64,000 nucleotides of DNA from Lentzea terrae (GCF_003265345.1 NZ_QFWW01000008.1:465760-529759), one strand, 5' to 3'. Shown: positions 42,049 to 51,321, counted from the first letter of the stretch. Notes: a model not told the origin generated them from the letters alone. Program-made: numbers and translations.

Positions 42049-43592
42049 GTCTTCAGCAACCTGCCCATCGCTGCGTAGAACACGTCGACGATCTTGGTCG
42101 GGTCCTCGGTGGTGTAGGCGTCGCCGCCGGTCGCCCGCGAGATCGCCCGCAGCTCGACCGGGTCGATGTCCGGCCCGATGCCGATGCCGATGATCTGCAG
42201 TGGCCGTTTCGGGTCCTGCAACTCGGCCAGTTGGGCGAGCAGCTGTTCCTGGGTGATCCCTTGGGGATCCTCGTTCTTGCCGTCGGTGAGCACCACCACC
42301 AGGTTGATCCGGCCCGGCTCCCAGTTCTGCCGGGCCGAGGTGTAGGCGGCCAGCACCGAGTCGTACAGGCCGGTGGCGCCGTTGTGGATCGCCTTGACCT
42401 TGCGGAGTTCGTTCAGCGAGCCGTCGGCCAGGAGCTCACCCACCGGCCGCACCGGCAGGAGTTCCTTGTGGTCCTTGTCGCCGTCGAGGTTCGTGGAGAA
42501 CCGCCACAGGCCGATCTTCGTGGTCGGCTTGAACAGCCTGATGCCCAACTCGGCGGCCCGGATGGTGAGCGTCATCCGGTCGGTGGCGGCCTCGGGGACG
42601 ACCTGGGCCATCGATCCGGACACGTCCAGCAGCACCTGCATCCGGGCGCTGCGGTTGACCGCCGCCCACTGGTTGAGCAGTTGGTCGGGGTCGGCGGGAG
42701 GGGCGACCGGTCGGACCACTGCGGCGCTCGAACCCCCGAGCGCCCGCCCGTCGGGCCCGCGTAGGCCCTCCTCGGCGAACTGCCCGGCGGAGGTCTGGTC
42801 GAGCAAGCGACTCAGGAACTGTTGCGCCACATCACGTTTGCCCTGATCGGGACCGGGCAGGACGACGTACGGGTAGTCCAGCGAAGGCACGGCGGGATCG
42901 GCGTACACCCCGACCAGACCGTGTTTTCCCAAGTCCGACTCCGGTGTCACCACGCCGTCCAGTGGCCGGGCGGGATCGAACAGCTCGGCGGGTTTCTGGA
43001 CGGCGTGCTTGGTGAGCTTGCGCAGTGTCAGGGCATAGGAACCGGCCGGGTCCGGAGCGGATCCGGTCAGCTCACCTGTGGCGATCAACGCCGACAGGCC
43101 TGCCGGGTCGACGGCCGGGTCGACGAATCCGATCGCCGGCTCGCCGCTGAACACCTGGGCCCAGGTGGGCGTTCGCTCTGGCCAGCCGAACCGCCGCGCG
43201 GCGGTCTCGGTCAGCCCCAGCACAATGGGCGAGGACGCGATCGACGGGCCCGTGACGGGGATGTCCCACGTACCCCGCCGCTGGGCGCGCAGCAGCCACT
43301 GGGACGACTCCGGGATCCACACATCCGGTTTGGCCTGCGCGAGGGACTCGACGGCCTCAGCGGATTCCCGCGCTATCACTTCGACTCGATAGCACGCGGC
43401 ACCGTCCTGTTCCGACACACGGGCCACGGCCGAGGCGATGCCCGGCGCGGCCACGACGCTCAGCGTGGCGACCGTGTCACAGCTCGAAGAGGAGAGCCGT
43501 TCGTGCAGGTAGTCGAAGCCGAACCACCCGGCGAGTGAAAGCACGAGCAGAATGCTCAGGATCACCACCGGTGAGTCCGAACGCCGAGCCAC
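42045..43592 (-). CDS. Membrane-anchored protein with solute-binding and von Willebrand A domains
   Basis: This protein of about 515 residues has one N-terminal helix (SPVVILSILLVLSLAGWFGF), then an extracytoplasmic type-2 periplasmic-binding-like domain (about residues 40-310, KPDVWIPESSQWLLRAQRRG, GFVDPAVDPAGLSALIATGE). A C-terminal vWA domain follows with the MIDAS motif DVSGSMAQV and downstream VLTDGKNEDP. Such hybrids are exported adhesion/scaffold-type proteins and their partner is unknown. GTG at 43592 is the chosen start. It is the first gene of the minus-strand operon leading to aftD. Confidence 0.87.
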   Translation of the reverse strand: MARRSDSPVVILSILLVLSLAGWFGFDYLHERLSSSSCDTVATLSVVAAPGIASAVARVSEQDGAACYRVEVIARESAEAVESLAQAKPDVWIPESSQWLLRAQRRGTWDIPVTGPSIASSPIVLGLTETAARRFGWPERTPTWAQVFSGEPAIGFVDPAVDPAGLSALIATGELTGSAPDPAGSYALTLRKLTKHAVQKPAELFDPARPLDGVVTPESDLGKHGLVGVYADPAVPSLDYPYVVLPGPDQGKRDVAQQFLSRLLDQTSAGQFAEEGLRGPDGRALGGSSAAVVRPVAPPADPDQLLNQWAAVNRSARMQVLLDVSGSMAQVVPEAATDRMTLTIRAAELGIRLFKPTTKIGLWRFSTNLDGDKDHKELLPVRPVGELLADGSLNELRKVKAIHNGATGLYDSVLAAYTSARQNWEPGRINLVVVLTDGKNEDPQGITQEQLLAQLAELQDPKRPLQIIGIGIGPDIDPVELRAISRATGGDAYTTEDPTKIVDVFYAAMGRLLKT

Positions 43593-43635
43593 AGGCCCCA
43601 ACCCCTCGTCGCCGCTGACTGGTCGAGCCAGCCTA

Positions 43636-43790
43636 GCCCGAAGACGGTAGCGAGTCGGTCTTGTTCGGGGGTGGTTTCGGTGAGCATGCGACGGGCTTTG
43701 GGTCGACCTCCGGTCGAGGGGTAGGTCAACACACTTTCTCCGATGCCGGCCAACTGGGTCAGCATTTCCCGCACGGAGCAACGCATCCCG
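43636..43790 (-). pseudogene. Transposase C-terminal fragment (IS1634/IS4-like)
   Basis: A minus-strand frame reads [20 protein letters not shown] followed by RPKARRMLTETTPEQDRLAT, the C-terminus of IS1634-type DDE transposases. Only about 50 residues remain, with no upstream catalytic region. Confidence 0.55.
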
Positions 43791-43973
43791 GGCAAGCGCG
43801 CGGAGATCGACGCCGGTGACCGGCCAGGCACCACGTCAAGCGAGGCGGAGCGGGTCGCGCGGCTGGAGCGGGAGAATCGTGAGCTGCGGCGGGCGAACCA
43901 GATCTTGAGGTCAGCGGCCAGTTTCTTTGCGGCGGAGTTGTGCGCCACGAGGCGCCGAGGTGATCGAGGAGGG
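43788..43973 (+). pseudogene. IS3-family OrfA C-terminal fragment
   Basis: The frame reads [20 protein letters not shown], then [20 protein letters not shown] and [10 protein letters not shown]: the leucine-zipper end of an IS3 OrfA. The helix-turn-helix half is missing on the left, and OrfB does not follow. Instead the intron-like sequence begins. Confidence 0.85.
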
Positions 43974-44600
43974 GTGAGAGACCTTTCCCGCCCGGCTGTC
44001 GCAGCTGCCGGGTGAAGCCTGGGGGCAGCCTGACCTGGAGGAACGCCGGGAAGGGCGGCAAGCGGCCCCGACAAGGGCGGGACGTGCCGGGACTGCCAGA
44101 CGGTGCGGGCTTGTTCGGCAAGGCCAGACGGTGTAACGAGAGTGAACCAGCGGTTGACGCTTCGTAACAGCGAAGTCGGATCCAATCTGGTGGATATGGG
44201 CCGGTGTGCAGCGCGTGATGTCCGGACGGGGTTGTGTCCGGTCGTCAACTCCGAAGCCGTGTAGTTCCAACGGTGGGGAGGCCATGGTGAAGGTCTGCGG
44301 CGTAGCCGTGGCGATGCTGCCGGAGTAGAGCTGGGCGCCTCGCTGGCCGATCGATTACTTGGTGAACGTGGGAACCACCCGAGAGTCGCCCGATGACTGT
44401 CCATCCGGGACAGTCACGGGCAGGCCCGTTTCCGGCTGGTGGCTTGAGAGTGGGGCCGAGGCTGTGTAGTAGTCGCGGGCGTGACGACCCGTCTCGGGGT
44501 CCGGGAGAGACGGACGCAGGGCGAAGACAGCCAGCAAGTCAGCAGTGACGGATGTTGGACGGGTCTGCTGCATCGTTAGAATCCCGTGGGGTAAGAGAAT
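43974..44600 (+). mobile_element. Group II intron 5' remnant (domain I region), no maturase
   Basis: The segment starts GTGAGAGAC, compatible with a group II 5' end. It contains blocks I associate with actinobacterial group II introns: TTCGTAACAGCGAAGTCGGA, ATGGTGAAGGTCTGCGGCGT, CTGCCGGAGTAGAGCTGGGC and TTGGTGAACGTGGGAACCAC. A start-like GTG near 44541 opens a short frame resembling the beginning of an intron-encoded protein but stops after about 30 codons. No reverse transcriptase, domain V or 3' exon junction was found, so it is truncated. It lies right after the IS3 OrfA relic. Confidence 0.65.
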
Positions 44601-44607
44601 GTCCGAG

Positions 44608-44642
44608 ATGGATCACCCTCGCACGTGGCAAGGGTGATCCAT
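44608..44642. terminator. 12-bp hairpin
   Basis: ATGGATCACCCT pairs with AGGGTGATCCAT across an 11-base loop. There is no T-run after it, so it may be a terminator-like structure or an intron target hairpin. Confidence 0.55.
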
Positions 44643-45360
44643 TCGCGTGTTCATGTGGAATGGGTACCTCTTTTCCCTTCAAAGGGCCAATCCGACGGTG
44701 ATCGCCAACCCTGGTGATATCGACGAACTTTCATTCTCTGGAAATAGGCGTCGCGACCACGTCGCCCTGTGGCGGCGGACCGAGGGTGGTGGGCGTGTTC
44801 CCACTACAACCACCGTCGGCCTCGCTGAGCGCGGCGACATGTGGCGTCATGATGCGTGGTCGGGTCAGTCAACGGCGGCTTGATCGACGAGTGTGGATGA
44901 GGCTCTCGACCTCCAGTCACCGCCTGAAAGAGGGATCAAAGTTCGTGGGCGCGTCGATGAACAGGGTGAATGTGATTTTCAACCCGGCGATCAAAATGTT
45001 GCCGTGATTACAGGTCCCTCTGCGCACCGCGCGGTGCGACGTACAAATCGTCGCTGCTTCCGGCGTGGGCTCAACACCATTGGGCGCACGTTGATTTCGG
45101 GTCTTGACGATCTTTTGGGTGGGGTCGAGCATTGACTCAGTTGGAGGCGTCGCGGGCGGGTGGCAAACCGACTGTCGGGTTGATGGTCACTCCTGGCCCG
45201 GGCTCGCGCTCGGACACTTTGTTTGCGTATCGGAAGGTTTGCTCCGACCCGCGGCCATCACGAAGACGGCGGCCAGTGACCGGCTTGGATGGCGAAAGAA
45301 CCGGCAGAACAACTAGCTGCTCCCCGAAGCCAAATCCGTTCGACACAACGGAGTCCAGAA
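44643..45360. other. Region upstream of the GH15 cluster; no recognised gene apart from small frames
   Basis: The composition is lower in GC than the flanks. Besides the frame at 44893-45135, a second frame starts with TTG at 45132 in TTGA overlap (LTQLEASRAGGKPTVGLMVT then PGPGSRSDTLFAYRKVCSD) and degenerates afterwards. The promoter of the GH15 cluster should be here, but I could not assign boxes with confidence. Confidence 0.4.
44893..45135 (+). CDS. Unrecognised 80-residue protein, possibly a relic
   Basis: The frame opens with GTG and reads VDEALDLQSPPERGIKVRGR, VDEQGECDFQPGDQNVAVIT ... ISGLDDLLGGVEH. Residue usage looks protein-like and its stop overlaps a following TTG start. I recognise no domain and there is no clear ribosome site. 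It may be the 3' end of a lost gene. Confidence 0.3.
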   Translation: MDEALDLQSPPERGIKVRGRVDEQGECDFQPGDQNVAVITGPSAHRAVRRTNRRCFRRGLNTIGRTLISGLDDLLGGVEH

Positions 45361-46785
45361 ATGGTCGAGTCCACCATCCCGTCCGATGTGCCCGCTCGCA
45401 CGAACCGGCCAGACGACACTTCCCGAGTTCGGGCGACGGTCCAGAACTCCTTTGCCTCCGGAGCGGTGGACCTGGCGGCGCTCGTGCCGGTCATGTACGC
45501 CTTCATGTTCCGCAACATCGCCAGTGACGGCTTCATCTTCAGTGATCCGCAGTCGCCGGGCGACATCTCCCGGGACTCGAAGCCGGGTTGCGTCATCGCC
45601 GCCCCGTCGTTTCCCGCCGAAACCCCCGGCACCGACGAGGACTACGTCTTCAACTGGGTGCGCGACGGGGCCATCACGGCCATGGAGGTGGTCAAGGCCG
45701 CCATGCCCACCGGCCCCGACGGGACGGTGCAGACGCTCAACGACTACGTGAAGTTCGCCGACCTCTGCCACTCCAACGCCCAGCCGACCAAGGGGCATGC
45801 CTGCTTCACCATCGCCGGCGACGTCCGCCCGTGGACCGAGCAGAACGACGGTCCGGCGTTGCAGTCGATCACCATTCTGGCCGCGTTCGACCAGCTCGAT
45901 CACGGTGCCCAGAAGCTGGCGGTCGACCTGGTGAACTCGAACACCGCCTTCCTCCTCGAGGTCTACCAGGACCCCACCACGAACCTGTGGGAGGAGCACA
46001 GCGGGTTCAGCTTCTTCGCTCGGTCCGCCCAGCTGCGTTGCTTCGAGGAGATCCAGGCCTCGACCATCGCCGGCATCGACAAGCCGGCCGAGTTGCGGCC
46101 CGCCATCAAGTGGCTGCGTCAGGCCCTCGCCGGCCACTGGGACGGGAGCAAGTACGTGAGCCTGCTGGCCGACCCCGGTGACGGGACCCCGCCATCACCG
46201 CAGAATCCGGTCGTCAGCGGTTACGACCCGAACATCGACATCGTCCAGTCAGCCGTTTACGGCGCCATTCCAGTTACGGACACCAAGCTGCTGGCGACGG
46301 CGGCCCAGCTGCGCTCGCAGTGGGAGGAAGGCGGCATCGCCTTCTACCCGATCAACAAGGCGGACAAGGAGAATTTCGGTATCGGGCCACTGTTCGGCCG
46401 CTACCCGGGAGATGTCTACGACGGCGACACCGCCCACCCGGTGCTCGGCGGTCACCCGTGGGCCCTCTCCACGTGCAATGTCGCCGAGCTGCACTACCGC
46501 CTGGCGGCCGAGATCAGGTCGAGCCGCAAGGTACCCCTGGACGACCTGTCGGCTCCCTTCTTCGCCCAGTCCGGCATCGACTCGTCGACGGCCCCGGTGG
46601 TAGCGGCCGCCGGCTTGGTGGCGACTGGTGACGCCATGGTGCGGGCCGTCGTCTATCACAGCGATCACTTGGAGCTTTCCGAGCAGTTCGACGGCACCAC
46701 CGGCTACGAGCGCAGCGTGCACAACCTGACGTGGAGCTACGCCGCCTACCTGTCCGCCTTGCGAGCTCGGGCGCAGGCCGTCTGA
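45361..46785 (+). CDS. Glycoside hydrolase family 15 (glucoamylase-like), cytoplasmic
   Basis: This protein of about 474 residues has the (alpha/alpha)6 GH15 fold. DEDYVFNWVRDGAITAMEVV is the substrate-binding Trp-Arg-Asp, TNLWEEHSGFSFFARSAQLR holds the general-acid Glu and GHPWALSTCNVAELHYRLAA follows. ELSEQFDGTTGYERSVHNLT supplies the catalytic-base Glu. These are fungal-glucoamylase-like motifs, which release glucose from non-reducing ends with inversion. There is no signal peptide or starch-binding domain, so it probably acts on a small imported glucoside inside the cell. ATG at 45361 has GGAG 8 bases upstream; an in-frame ATG at 45289 is a weaker alternative. It is the first gene of the cluster. 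Confidence 0.9.
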   Translation: MVESTIPSDVPARTNRPDDTSRVRATVQNSFASGAVDLAALVPVMYAFMFRNIASDGFIFSDPQSPGDISRDSKPGCVIAAPSFPAETPGTDEDYVFNWVRDGAITAMEVVKAAMPTGPDGTVQTLNDYVKFADLCHSNAQPTKGHACFTIAGDVRPWTEQNDGPALQSITILAAFDQLDHGAQKLAVDLVNSNTAFLLEVYQDPTTNLWEEHSGFSFFARSAQLRCFEEIQASTIAGIDKPAELRPAIKWLRQALAGHWDGSKYVSLLADPGDGTPPSPQNPVVSGYDPNIDIVQSAVYGAIPVTDTKLLATAAQLRSQWEEGGIAFYPINKADKENFGIGPLFGRYPGDVYDGDTAHPVLGGHPWALSTCNVAELHYRLAAEIRSSRKVPLDDLSAPFFAQSGIDSSTAPVVAAAGLVATGDAMVRAVVYHSDHLELSEQFDGTTGYERSVHNLTWSYAAYLSALRARAQAV

Positions 46786-46817
46786 CCCCCGCGGCCTGGC
46801 AGAGGAGTGACTGCGCC

Positions 46818-48731
46818 ATGTACGTGAAATTCCCCCACGGGGCGGCGAAGCGCACCGACCCCGCGGCGACGGCCGAGATTCTTTACGACGCCGTCATCGT
46901 CGGCGGCGGGATCGCCGGCGCCATCATCGCCTCGCGGCTGAGCGACGCGGGCAAGAGAGTGCTGATCCTCGAAGCAGGCTCGGCCGAAGACCTCACGCTG
47001 AGGGGCTACGAAAGCTACCTCGACCGTTTCTACGCGGCACCCGGCAAGGACAACCAGTCCCCGTACCCGGTCGTGGCCAACGCCCCGATGCCGCGCGGCA
47101 CCGACGCACGGCGCATCGTGCCCGGTACGCCAGACGCCTCGGCCTACATCGTCCAAAGTGGACCTCTCGCCACCGACACCACCTACACGAGGGTTCTCGG
47201 CGGCACCACGATGCACTGGGAGGCCAAGACGCCGCGCATGCTGCCGGAGGACTTCCGGATGCGCACGCTCTACGGCGAAGGGGCTGACTGGCCGCTCACC
47301 TACGACGACCTCTCCCCGTACTACGACGAGGCCGAACGCGAAATCGGCGTCTCCGCCGATGTGGAGGACCAGGCCTACCTCGGGATCACCTTCAGCGAGG
47401 ACTACGTGTTCCCCATGAAGGGCCTGCCGCTGTCCTATTTGGACAAGATGGTCGCCAGGGACCTGGACGGGATGCCGGTCGAGCTCGGCGGGGAGAAGCG
47501 GAAGCTGCGGGTCCGTCCGTGGCCACAGGGGCGGAACGGAATACCGAACCCGGCCTACGACGGCGGGAACGGTTACGTGCCGCGGGGAGCAGTGAGCACG
47601 TACCAGGTCGAGGTCGGCGGACGGTGCCAGGGCAACAACAACTGCGTGCCCATCTGCCCGGTGCAGGCCAAGTACCACGCGGGCAAGACCCTCGCCGTCG
47701 CGCTCCAGAGCGGCCGAGTCGACCTGGTGGCCCAGGCGGTGGCCTACAAGGTGCACGTCGACAAGGTCACCCGCCGGGTGACCGAGATCGAGTACCGCCG
47801 CTACGACCGGCCCGACAGCCCGGACTTCACCACCGTGCGAGCCAGGGGCCGGCTGTTCATCCTGGCCGCAAACGCGGTGGAAAACCCCCGGCTGATGCTG
47901 GCCTCCGGCCTGCGCGGCTCGAGCGGCCTGATGGGGCGGAACTTCATGGACCACGCCTATCTCCTGGCGTGGGGCCTGCTCCCGGAGGTGGCCGGCACCT
48001 TCCGGGGCACGAACTGCACCGGCGGCATCACGGACCTGCGCGGGGGGCACTTCCGGCGCCACCAGGCGGCATTCAGCGTCGACATCCACAACGACGGCTG
48101 GGGCTGGGCACGCGGGGCACCGATGAGCGACCTGGTCGATTTGGTGGACGCCGGCGGCCGCTACGGCGAGTCCCTCCGCCAGGGCCTGGTGGACCGGGTG
48201 TCCCGCCAGTTGCAGCTGGCGTTCATGGTCGAGGTCCCCGCCAACCCGAGCAACCGGATCACGGTGGACCCGGCCTACACCGACAACCTCGGGAACATGC
48301 GGCCCATCCTCACCTACGACCTGCCCGACTACACGATGCGCGGGGTGGCGTACGCCCGGCAGTTGTCGAAACGGATCTTCGCCCGGCTCGGGGCCGAGGA
48401 CCACACCGAGTACGACCCGAACTTCTGGGGCTATGCGGTGTACGGCGGCGAGGGCTACGAGATCCGAGGGGGCAACCATCTCGCCGGCACCCACATGATG
48501 GGCCGCAACCCGTCGACCTCGGTGGTCAACGTGGATCAGCGGAGCTGGGACCACCAGAACCTCTACCTCGTCGGCGGGGGGAGCCTGCCCACCGTGAGCA
48601 CGTCGAACGTGACGCTCACCGTCGCCGCCCTGTGCCTGCGCAGCGTCCGGGCCATGTTGGCCCAGCTCGACTCCGAGACCGCACCGATCGCCGTCAGCAC
48701 GAACGGCCGACTTCAGGAGGTAACCGGGTGA
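46818..48731 (+). CDS. GMC-family FAD-dependent sugar oxidoreductase
   Basis: This protein of about 637 residues has an N-terminal FAD motif (DAVIVGGGIAGAIIASRLSD, ILEAG), RVLGGTTMHWEAKTPRM (flavin loop) and GRCQGNNNCVPICPVQAKYH. It also has AANAVENPRLMLASG, GTHMMGRNPSTSVVNVDQRS and the C-terminal GGGSLPTVSTSNVTLTVAAL. The GNN-CVPICP-QAKY segment and C-terminal His-Asn-type residues resemble FAD glucose/sorbitol/pyranose dehydrogenases and C-glycoside oxidases. It would oxidise a sugar or cyclitol hydroxyl to a ketone. No signal peptide is visible. GAGGAG precedes the ATG at 46818; the end overlaps the next gene (GTGA). Confidence 0.9.
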   Translation: MYVKFPHGAAKRTDPAATAEILYDAVIVGGGIAGAIIASRLSDAGKRVLILEAGSAEDLTLRGYESYLDRFYAAPGKDNQSPYPVVANAPMPRGTDARRIVPGTPDASAYIVQSGPLATDTTYTRVLGGTTMHWEAKTPRMLPEDFRMRTLYGEGADWPLTYDDLSPYYDEAEREIGVSADVEDQAYLGITFSEDYVFPMKGLPLSYLDKMVARDLDGMPVELGGEKRKLRVRPWPQGRNGIPNPAYDGGNGYVPRGAVSTYQVEVGGRCQGNNNCVPICPVQAKYHAGKTLAVALQSGRVDLVAQAVAYKVHVDKVTRRVTEIEYRRYDRPDSPDFTTVRARGRLFILAANAVENPRLMLASGLRGSSGLMGRNFMDHAYLLAWGLLPEVAGTFRGTNCTGGITDLRGGHFRRHQAAFSVDIHNDGWGWARGAPMSDLVDLVDAGGRYGESLRQGLVDRVSRQLQLAFMVEVPANPSNRITVDPAYTDNLGNMRPILTYDLPDYTMRGVAYARQLSKRIFARLGAEDHTEYDPNFWGYAVYGGEGYEIRGGNHLAGTHMMGRNPSTSVVNVDQRSWDHQNLYLVGGGSLPTVSTSNVTLTVAALCLRSVRAMLAQLDSETAPIAVSTNGRLQEVTG

Positions 48732-49837
48732 CCGCGCCGACCATCGCGAACCGTGACGACCTGATCAGCTACCTGCACACGGCGATGGCGCTCGAGCACG
48801 CGACCATCCCGCCCTACCTGACCGCGTACTACTCCATCCGTCCCACGACCAACTCCGACGCCGCTCACATCATCCGGGTGACCGCGGTGGAGGAGATGCT
48901 GCACCTGACGCTGGCCGCCAACGTCCTGAACGCCATCGGCGGGAAACCCGACCTGACCCGCCCCGGTTTCGTGCCGTCCTACCCCGCCTACCTCCCGGAC
49001 GGGGAGGACGACTTCACCGTCGACCTCCGCCCGTTCTCCCCGGAGGCGATCGAGACGTTCTGCAAGATCGAGCGCCCAGGCGCCGCTCCCGGTGTTCGTG
49101 CACGGCTGGTGCCAGTACCGGAGGGCAGCAGCTCGCTGCTGGTCTCCAGCCCGACGGTCGAGGGGATGCGCTTCTACAGCATCGGCGAGTTCTACGAGGA
49201 GATCATCGAAGGACTGGAGAAGGTGGAGGCCGTCGATCCCGAGCTCTTCTGCGGGGATCCCGCACGGCAGGTTGGACCCGAGTACTTCTACTCGGGCGGC
49301 GGGTCGGTGATTCCCGTCTCCGACTTGGACTCCGCCCTGCAAGCGCTCCGTTTCATCGCCGACCAGGGCGAGGGCCTCGATTCGGGCATCCACGACGCCG
49401 ACGGCGAACTGGCCCACTACTACCGGTTCCGTCAGCTGCAGTTCGGCCGCTACTACGAGGTGGGCGACGACCCTGACGCACCTACAGGGCCACCGCTGAG
49501 CATCACCTGGGACGACGTGTACCCGGTGAAGGTGAGTGCCCGGCTGACCGACTACCCGCTGGGATCCGAACTCGCCGCGGCCGCCCGCAAGTTCAACGCC
49601 GAGTACGGGGCCTTCCTCGCCCTGCTCACCAAGACGTTCAACGGACGACCGAACCTCATGCAGGACGCCGTCGGGTCCATGTTCCGCCTGCGCGACGAGT
49701 TCACCCGGCTGGTGCGCAACCCGCTGCCAGGCAGTGGCGGTCTGAATGCCGCTCCCACCTTCGAGATCCCGCCGGTGTCCTGGTCCGATCCGGACGCTTC
49801 CACGACAGCCGACGAGATGGCCGAGGCGACGTGGTGA
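48728..49837 (+). CDS. Ferritin-like (VioB-type domain) protein
   Basis: This 369-residue protein begins DDLISYLHTAMALEHATIPP (first Glu/His helix) and continues with HIIRVTAVEEMLHLTLAANV (EExxH). IGEFYEEIIEGLEKVEA and DGELAHYYRFRQLQFGRYYE (EHYxRF-like) supply the remaining metal ligands. This is the ferritin-like domain shared with the N-terminal part of VioB and with proteins often paired with GMC oxidoreductases. A diiron centre is likely, and its chemistry is unknown. Overlapping starts and stops on both sides (GTGA) imply stoichiometric coupling with the GMC enzyme and the small subunit. Confidence 0.85.
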   Translation: MTAPTIANRDDLISYLHTAMALEHATIPPYLTAYYSIRPTTNSDAAHIIRVTAVEEMLHLTLAANVLNAIGGKPDLTRPGFVPSYPAYLPDGEDDFTVDLRPFSPEAIETFCKIERPGAAPGVRARLVPVPEGSSSLLVSSPTVEGMRFYSIGEFYEEIIEGLEKVEAVDPELFCGDPARQVGPEYFYSGGGSVIPVSDLDSALQALRFIADQGEGLDSGIHDADGELAHYYRFRQLQFGRYYEVGDDPDAPTGPPLSITWDDVYPVKVSARLTDYPLGSELAAAARKFNAEYGAFLALLTKTFNGRPNLMQDAVGSMFRLRDEFTRLVRNPLPGSGGLNAAPTFEIPPVSWSDPDASTTADEMAEATW

Positions 49838-50343
49838 CCGGCCAGTTGTCCGAACAGTTCCTGGCGCTGTCGGTCGACCTCACGGCCTTCGGGGAGACCG
49901 ACCTGCTCGGCACCGGTCTGGCCGACGACTACCTCGCCAAGGCGCGGGCTGCCTGCGGCGACGAGGTCGTCACCGCACTCCTGAACGCCCACCGGGCGGC
50001 GAGGGCCGACGCAGCCGGTCACAACGGCAGCCCCGACAGGAACCGGCTCGACCGGGCCCTGCGTCACCGGATCTTCAGCGACGACCGCCTCGGACCGGTC
50101 GCCCGCAACGTGATCAAGCTCTGGTACTCCGGGACGTGGTACGGCCTGCCACCCGAGTGGACCGACTGCTACGGCGCCAACGCGGCAGCCGAAACCTCCA
50201 CCGTCACCGCCGCCTCCTACCAGGAAGGGCTGCTCTGGCGCGCCATCGGAGCCAATCCTCCCGGCGCCAAGGCGCCCGGCTACGGCACCTGGGCCGAGCC
50301 ACCTCGCATCGAGCCCCGCTACCTGAAAAGAGCAGCCAAATGA
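49834..50343 (+). CDS. FAD-dependent sugar dehydrogenase small subunit-like protein (FAD-SLDH/hitchhiker type)
   Basis: This protein of about 169 residues starts with SEQFLALSVDLTAFGETDLL and contains NVIKLWYSGTWYGLPPEWTD and YQEGLLWRAIGANPPGAKAP. This matches the small chaperone or electron-transfer subunit of sorbitol/gluconate-type FAD dehydrogenases (pattern IV-LWYTG-W). In known complexes it helps export or maturation of the GMC subunit. Here no twin-arginine signal is visible. GTG at 49834 overlaps the ferritin-like gene; GTG at 49831 is an alternative. It overlaps the next gene by ATGA. Confidence 0.75.
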   Translation: MTGQLSEQFLALSVDLTAFGETDLLGTGLADDYLAKARAACGDEVVTALLNAHRAARADAAGHNGSPDRNRLDRALRHRIFSDDRLGPVARNVIKLWYSGTWYGLPPEWTDCYGANAAAETSTVTAASYQEGLLWRAIGANPPGAKAPGYGTWAEPPRIEPRYLKRAAK

Positions 50344-51254
50344 CAGAACTGGGTGACCGCCTCAGCCCGGACAAGGTGAAGCTCGGCGTCTGCTGCACCC
50401 TGTGGTGGAACGACGACTTCCCCTCCATCGACGCCGGCATTCCCTTCGGCCAGGCCGTGAGCGAGATGGCGCTCGCCGGCTTCCAGGGCTGCAGCATCGG
50501 GCACAAGTACCCGACCGATGCCGCCGTGCTCAAGGCCGCTCTCGATCTCCGCGGACTGCAGGTGTCCGAACCCTGGACGAGCACGTACTTCACGATCAGC
50601 AAGATGCGGCAGAAGACGATCGCCGCCTTCGAGGAGACGCTGGCCCACGTCAAGGCGCTGGGCGGGACCGAAGTGGTCGTGGCGGAGTTCGGAGCTTCGT
50701 CGCACCTGCTCCCCGTCGACGTGTTCGCCAACCGCCCGGTCTTCACCGACGAGCAGTGGGACAGCCTGACGTCGGGCCTGGAGGAACTCGGCAAGATCGC
50801 CAACTCGGCCGGGATGAGGCTCAGCTACCACCACCACATGGGAACCGGCGTCATGACCAGAGCCGACGTCGACCGGCTGATGGCCTCGACCGACCCGGCC
50901 CTGGTCCACCTGTTGCTCGACACCGCCCACATCGCCTTCGCCGGCGATGATCCGCTGGACCTGGCACGAGCTCACGCCGACCGCATCGGCCACGTCCACC
51001 TGAAGAGCATCCGGCCCGAGGTCGTGAGCCAGGTGCGTGAAGAAGGTCTGTCGTTCCAGGAGGCCGTCGAGCTCGGCGTCTTCACCGTGCCCGGCGACGG
51101 CGCGATCGACTTCCGGCCGATCCTCGAGGCGCTGGCCGACGCCGACTACCAGGGGTGGCTCGTCGTGGAGGCCGAGCAGGACCCGAACAAGGCCATCCCG
51201 CTCGAGTACGCCAAGAAGGCCCGCGCCTACCTCGCCGACGTCTTGGGCTGGTAG
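50340..51254 (+). CDS. IolE-like inosose dehydratase family TIM-barrel enzyme
   Basis: This 304-residue AP-endonuclease-2-type TIM barrel has VKLGVCCTLWWNDDFPSI, MALAGFQGCSIGHKYPTD, LSYHHHMGTGVMTRADVDRL, LVHLLLDTAHIAFAGDDPLD, RIGHVHLKSIRPEVV and DYQGWLVVEAEQDP. Together these follow myo-inosose-2 dehydratase (IolE), including the metal-binding Glu-Asp-His-Glu set. IolE dehydrates a 2-keto-inositol; here the ketone would come from the GMC enzyme. No other classical iol genes (iolG, iolB, iolC, iolD) are nearby, so the substrate may be a different keto-cyclitol or keto-sugar. Confidence 0.85.
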   Translation: MTELGDRLSPDKVKLGVCCTLWWNDDFPSIDAGIPFGQAVSEMALAGFQGCSIGHKYPTDAAVLKAALDLRGLQVSEPWTSTYFTISKMRQKTIAAFEETLAHVKALGGTEVVVAEFGASSHLLPVDVFANRPVFTDEQWDSLTSGLEELGKIANSAGMRLSYHHHMGTGVMTRADVDRLMASTDPALVHLLLDTAHIAFAGDDPLDLARAHADRIGHVHLKSIRPEVVSQVREEGLSFQEAVELGVFTVPGDGAIDFRPILEALADADYQGWLVVEAEQDPNKAIPLEYAKKARAYLADVLGW

Positions 51255-51321
51255 CGCACTCCGGAATCGCAGCCGTTGGACTGGCGTTCGGGCACCACTC
51301 AGAACAGCGAGGACATCAGGT

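Noticed and set aside
46746..48554. 602-codon minus-strand frame opposite the GMC gene
   Set aside because: Antisense shadow with repetitive Val/His/Gly composition, while the plus strand has clear GMC motifs.
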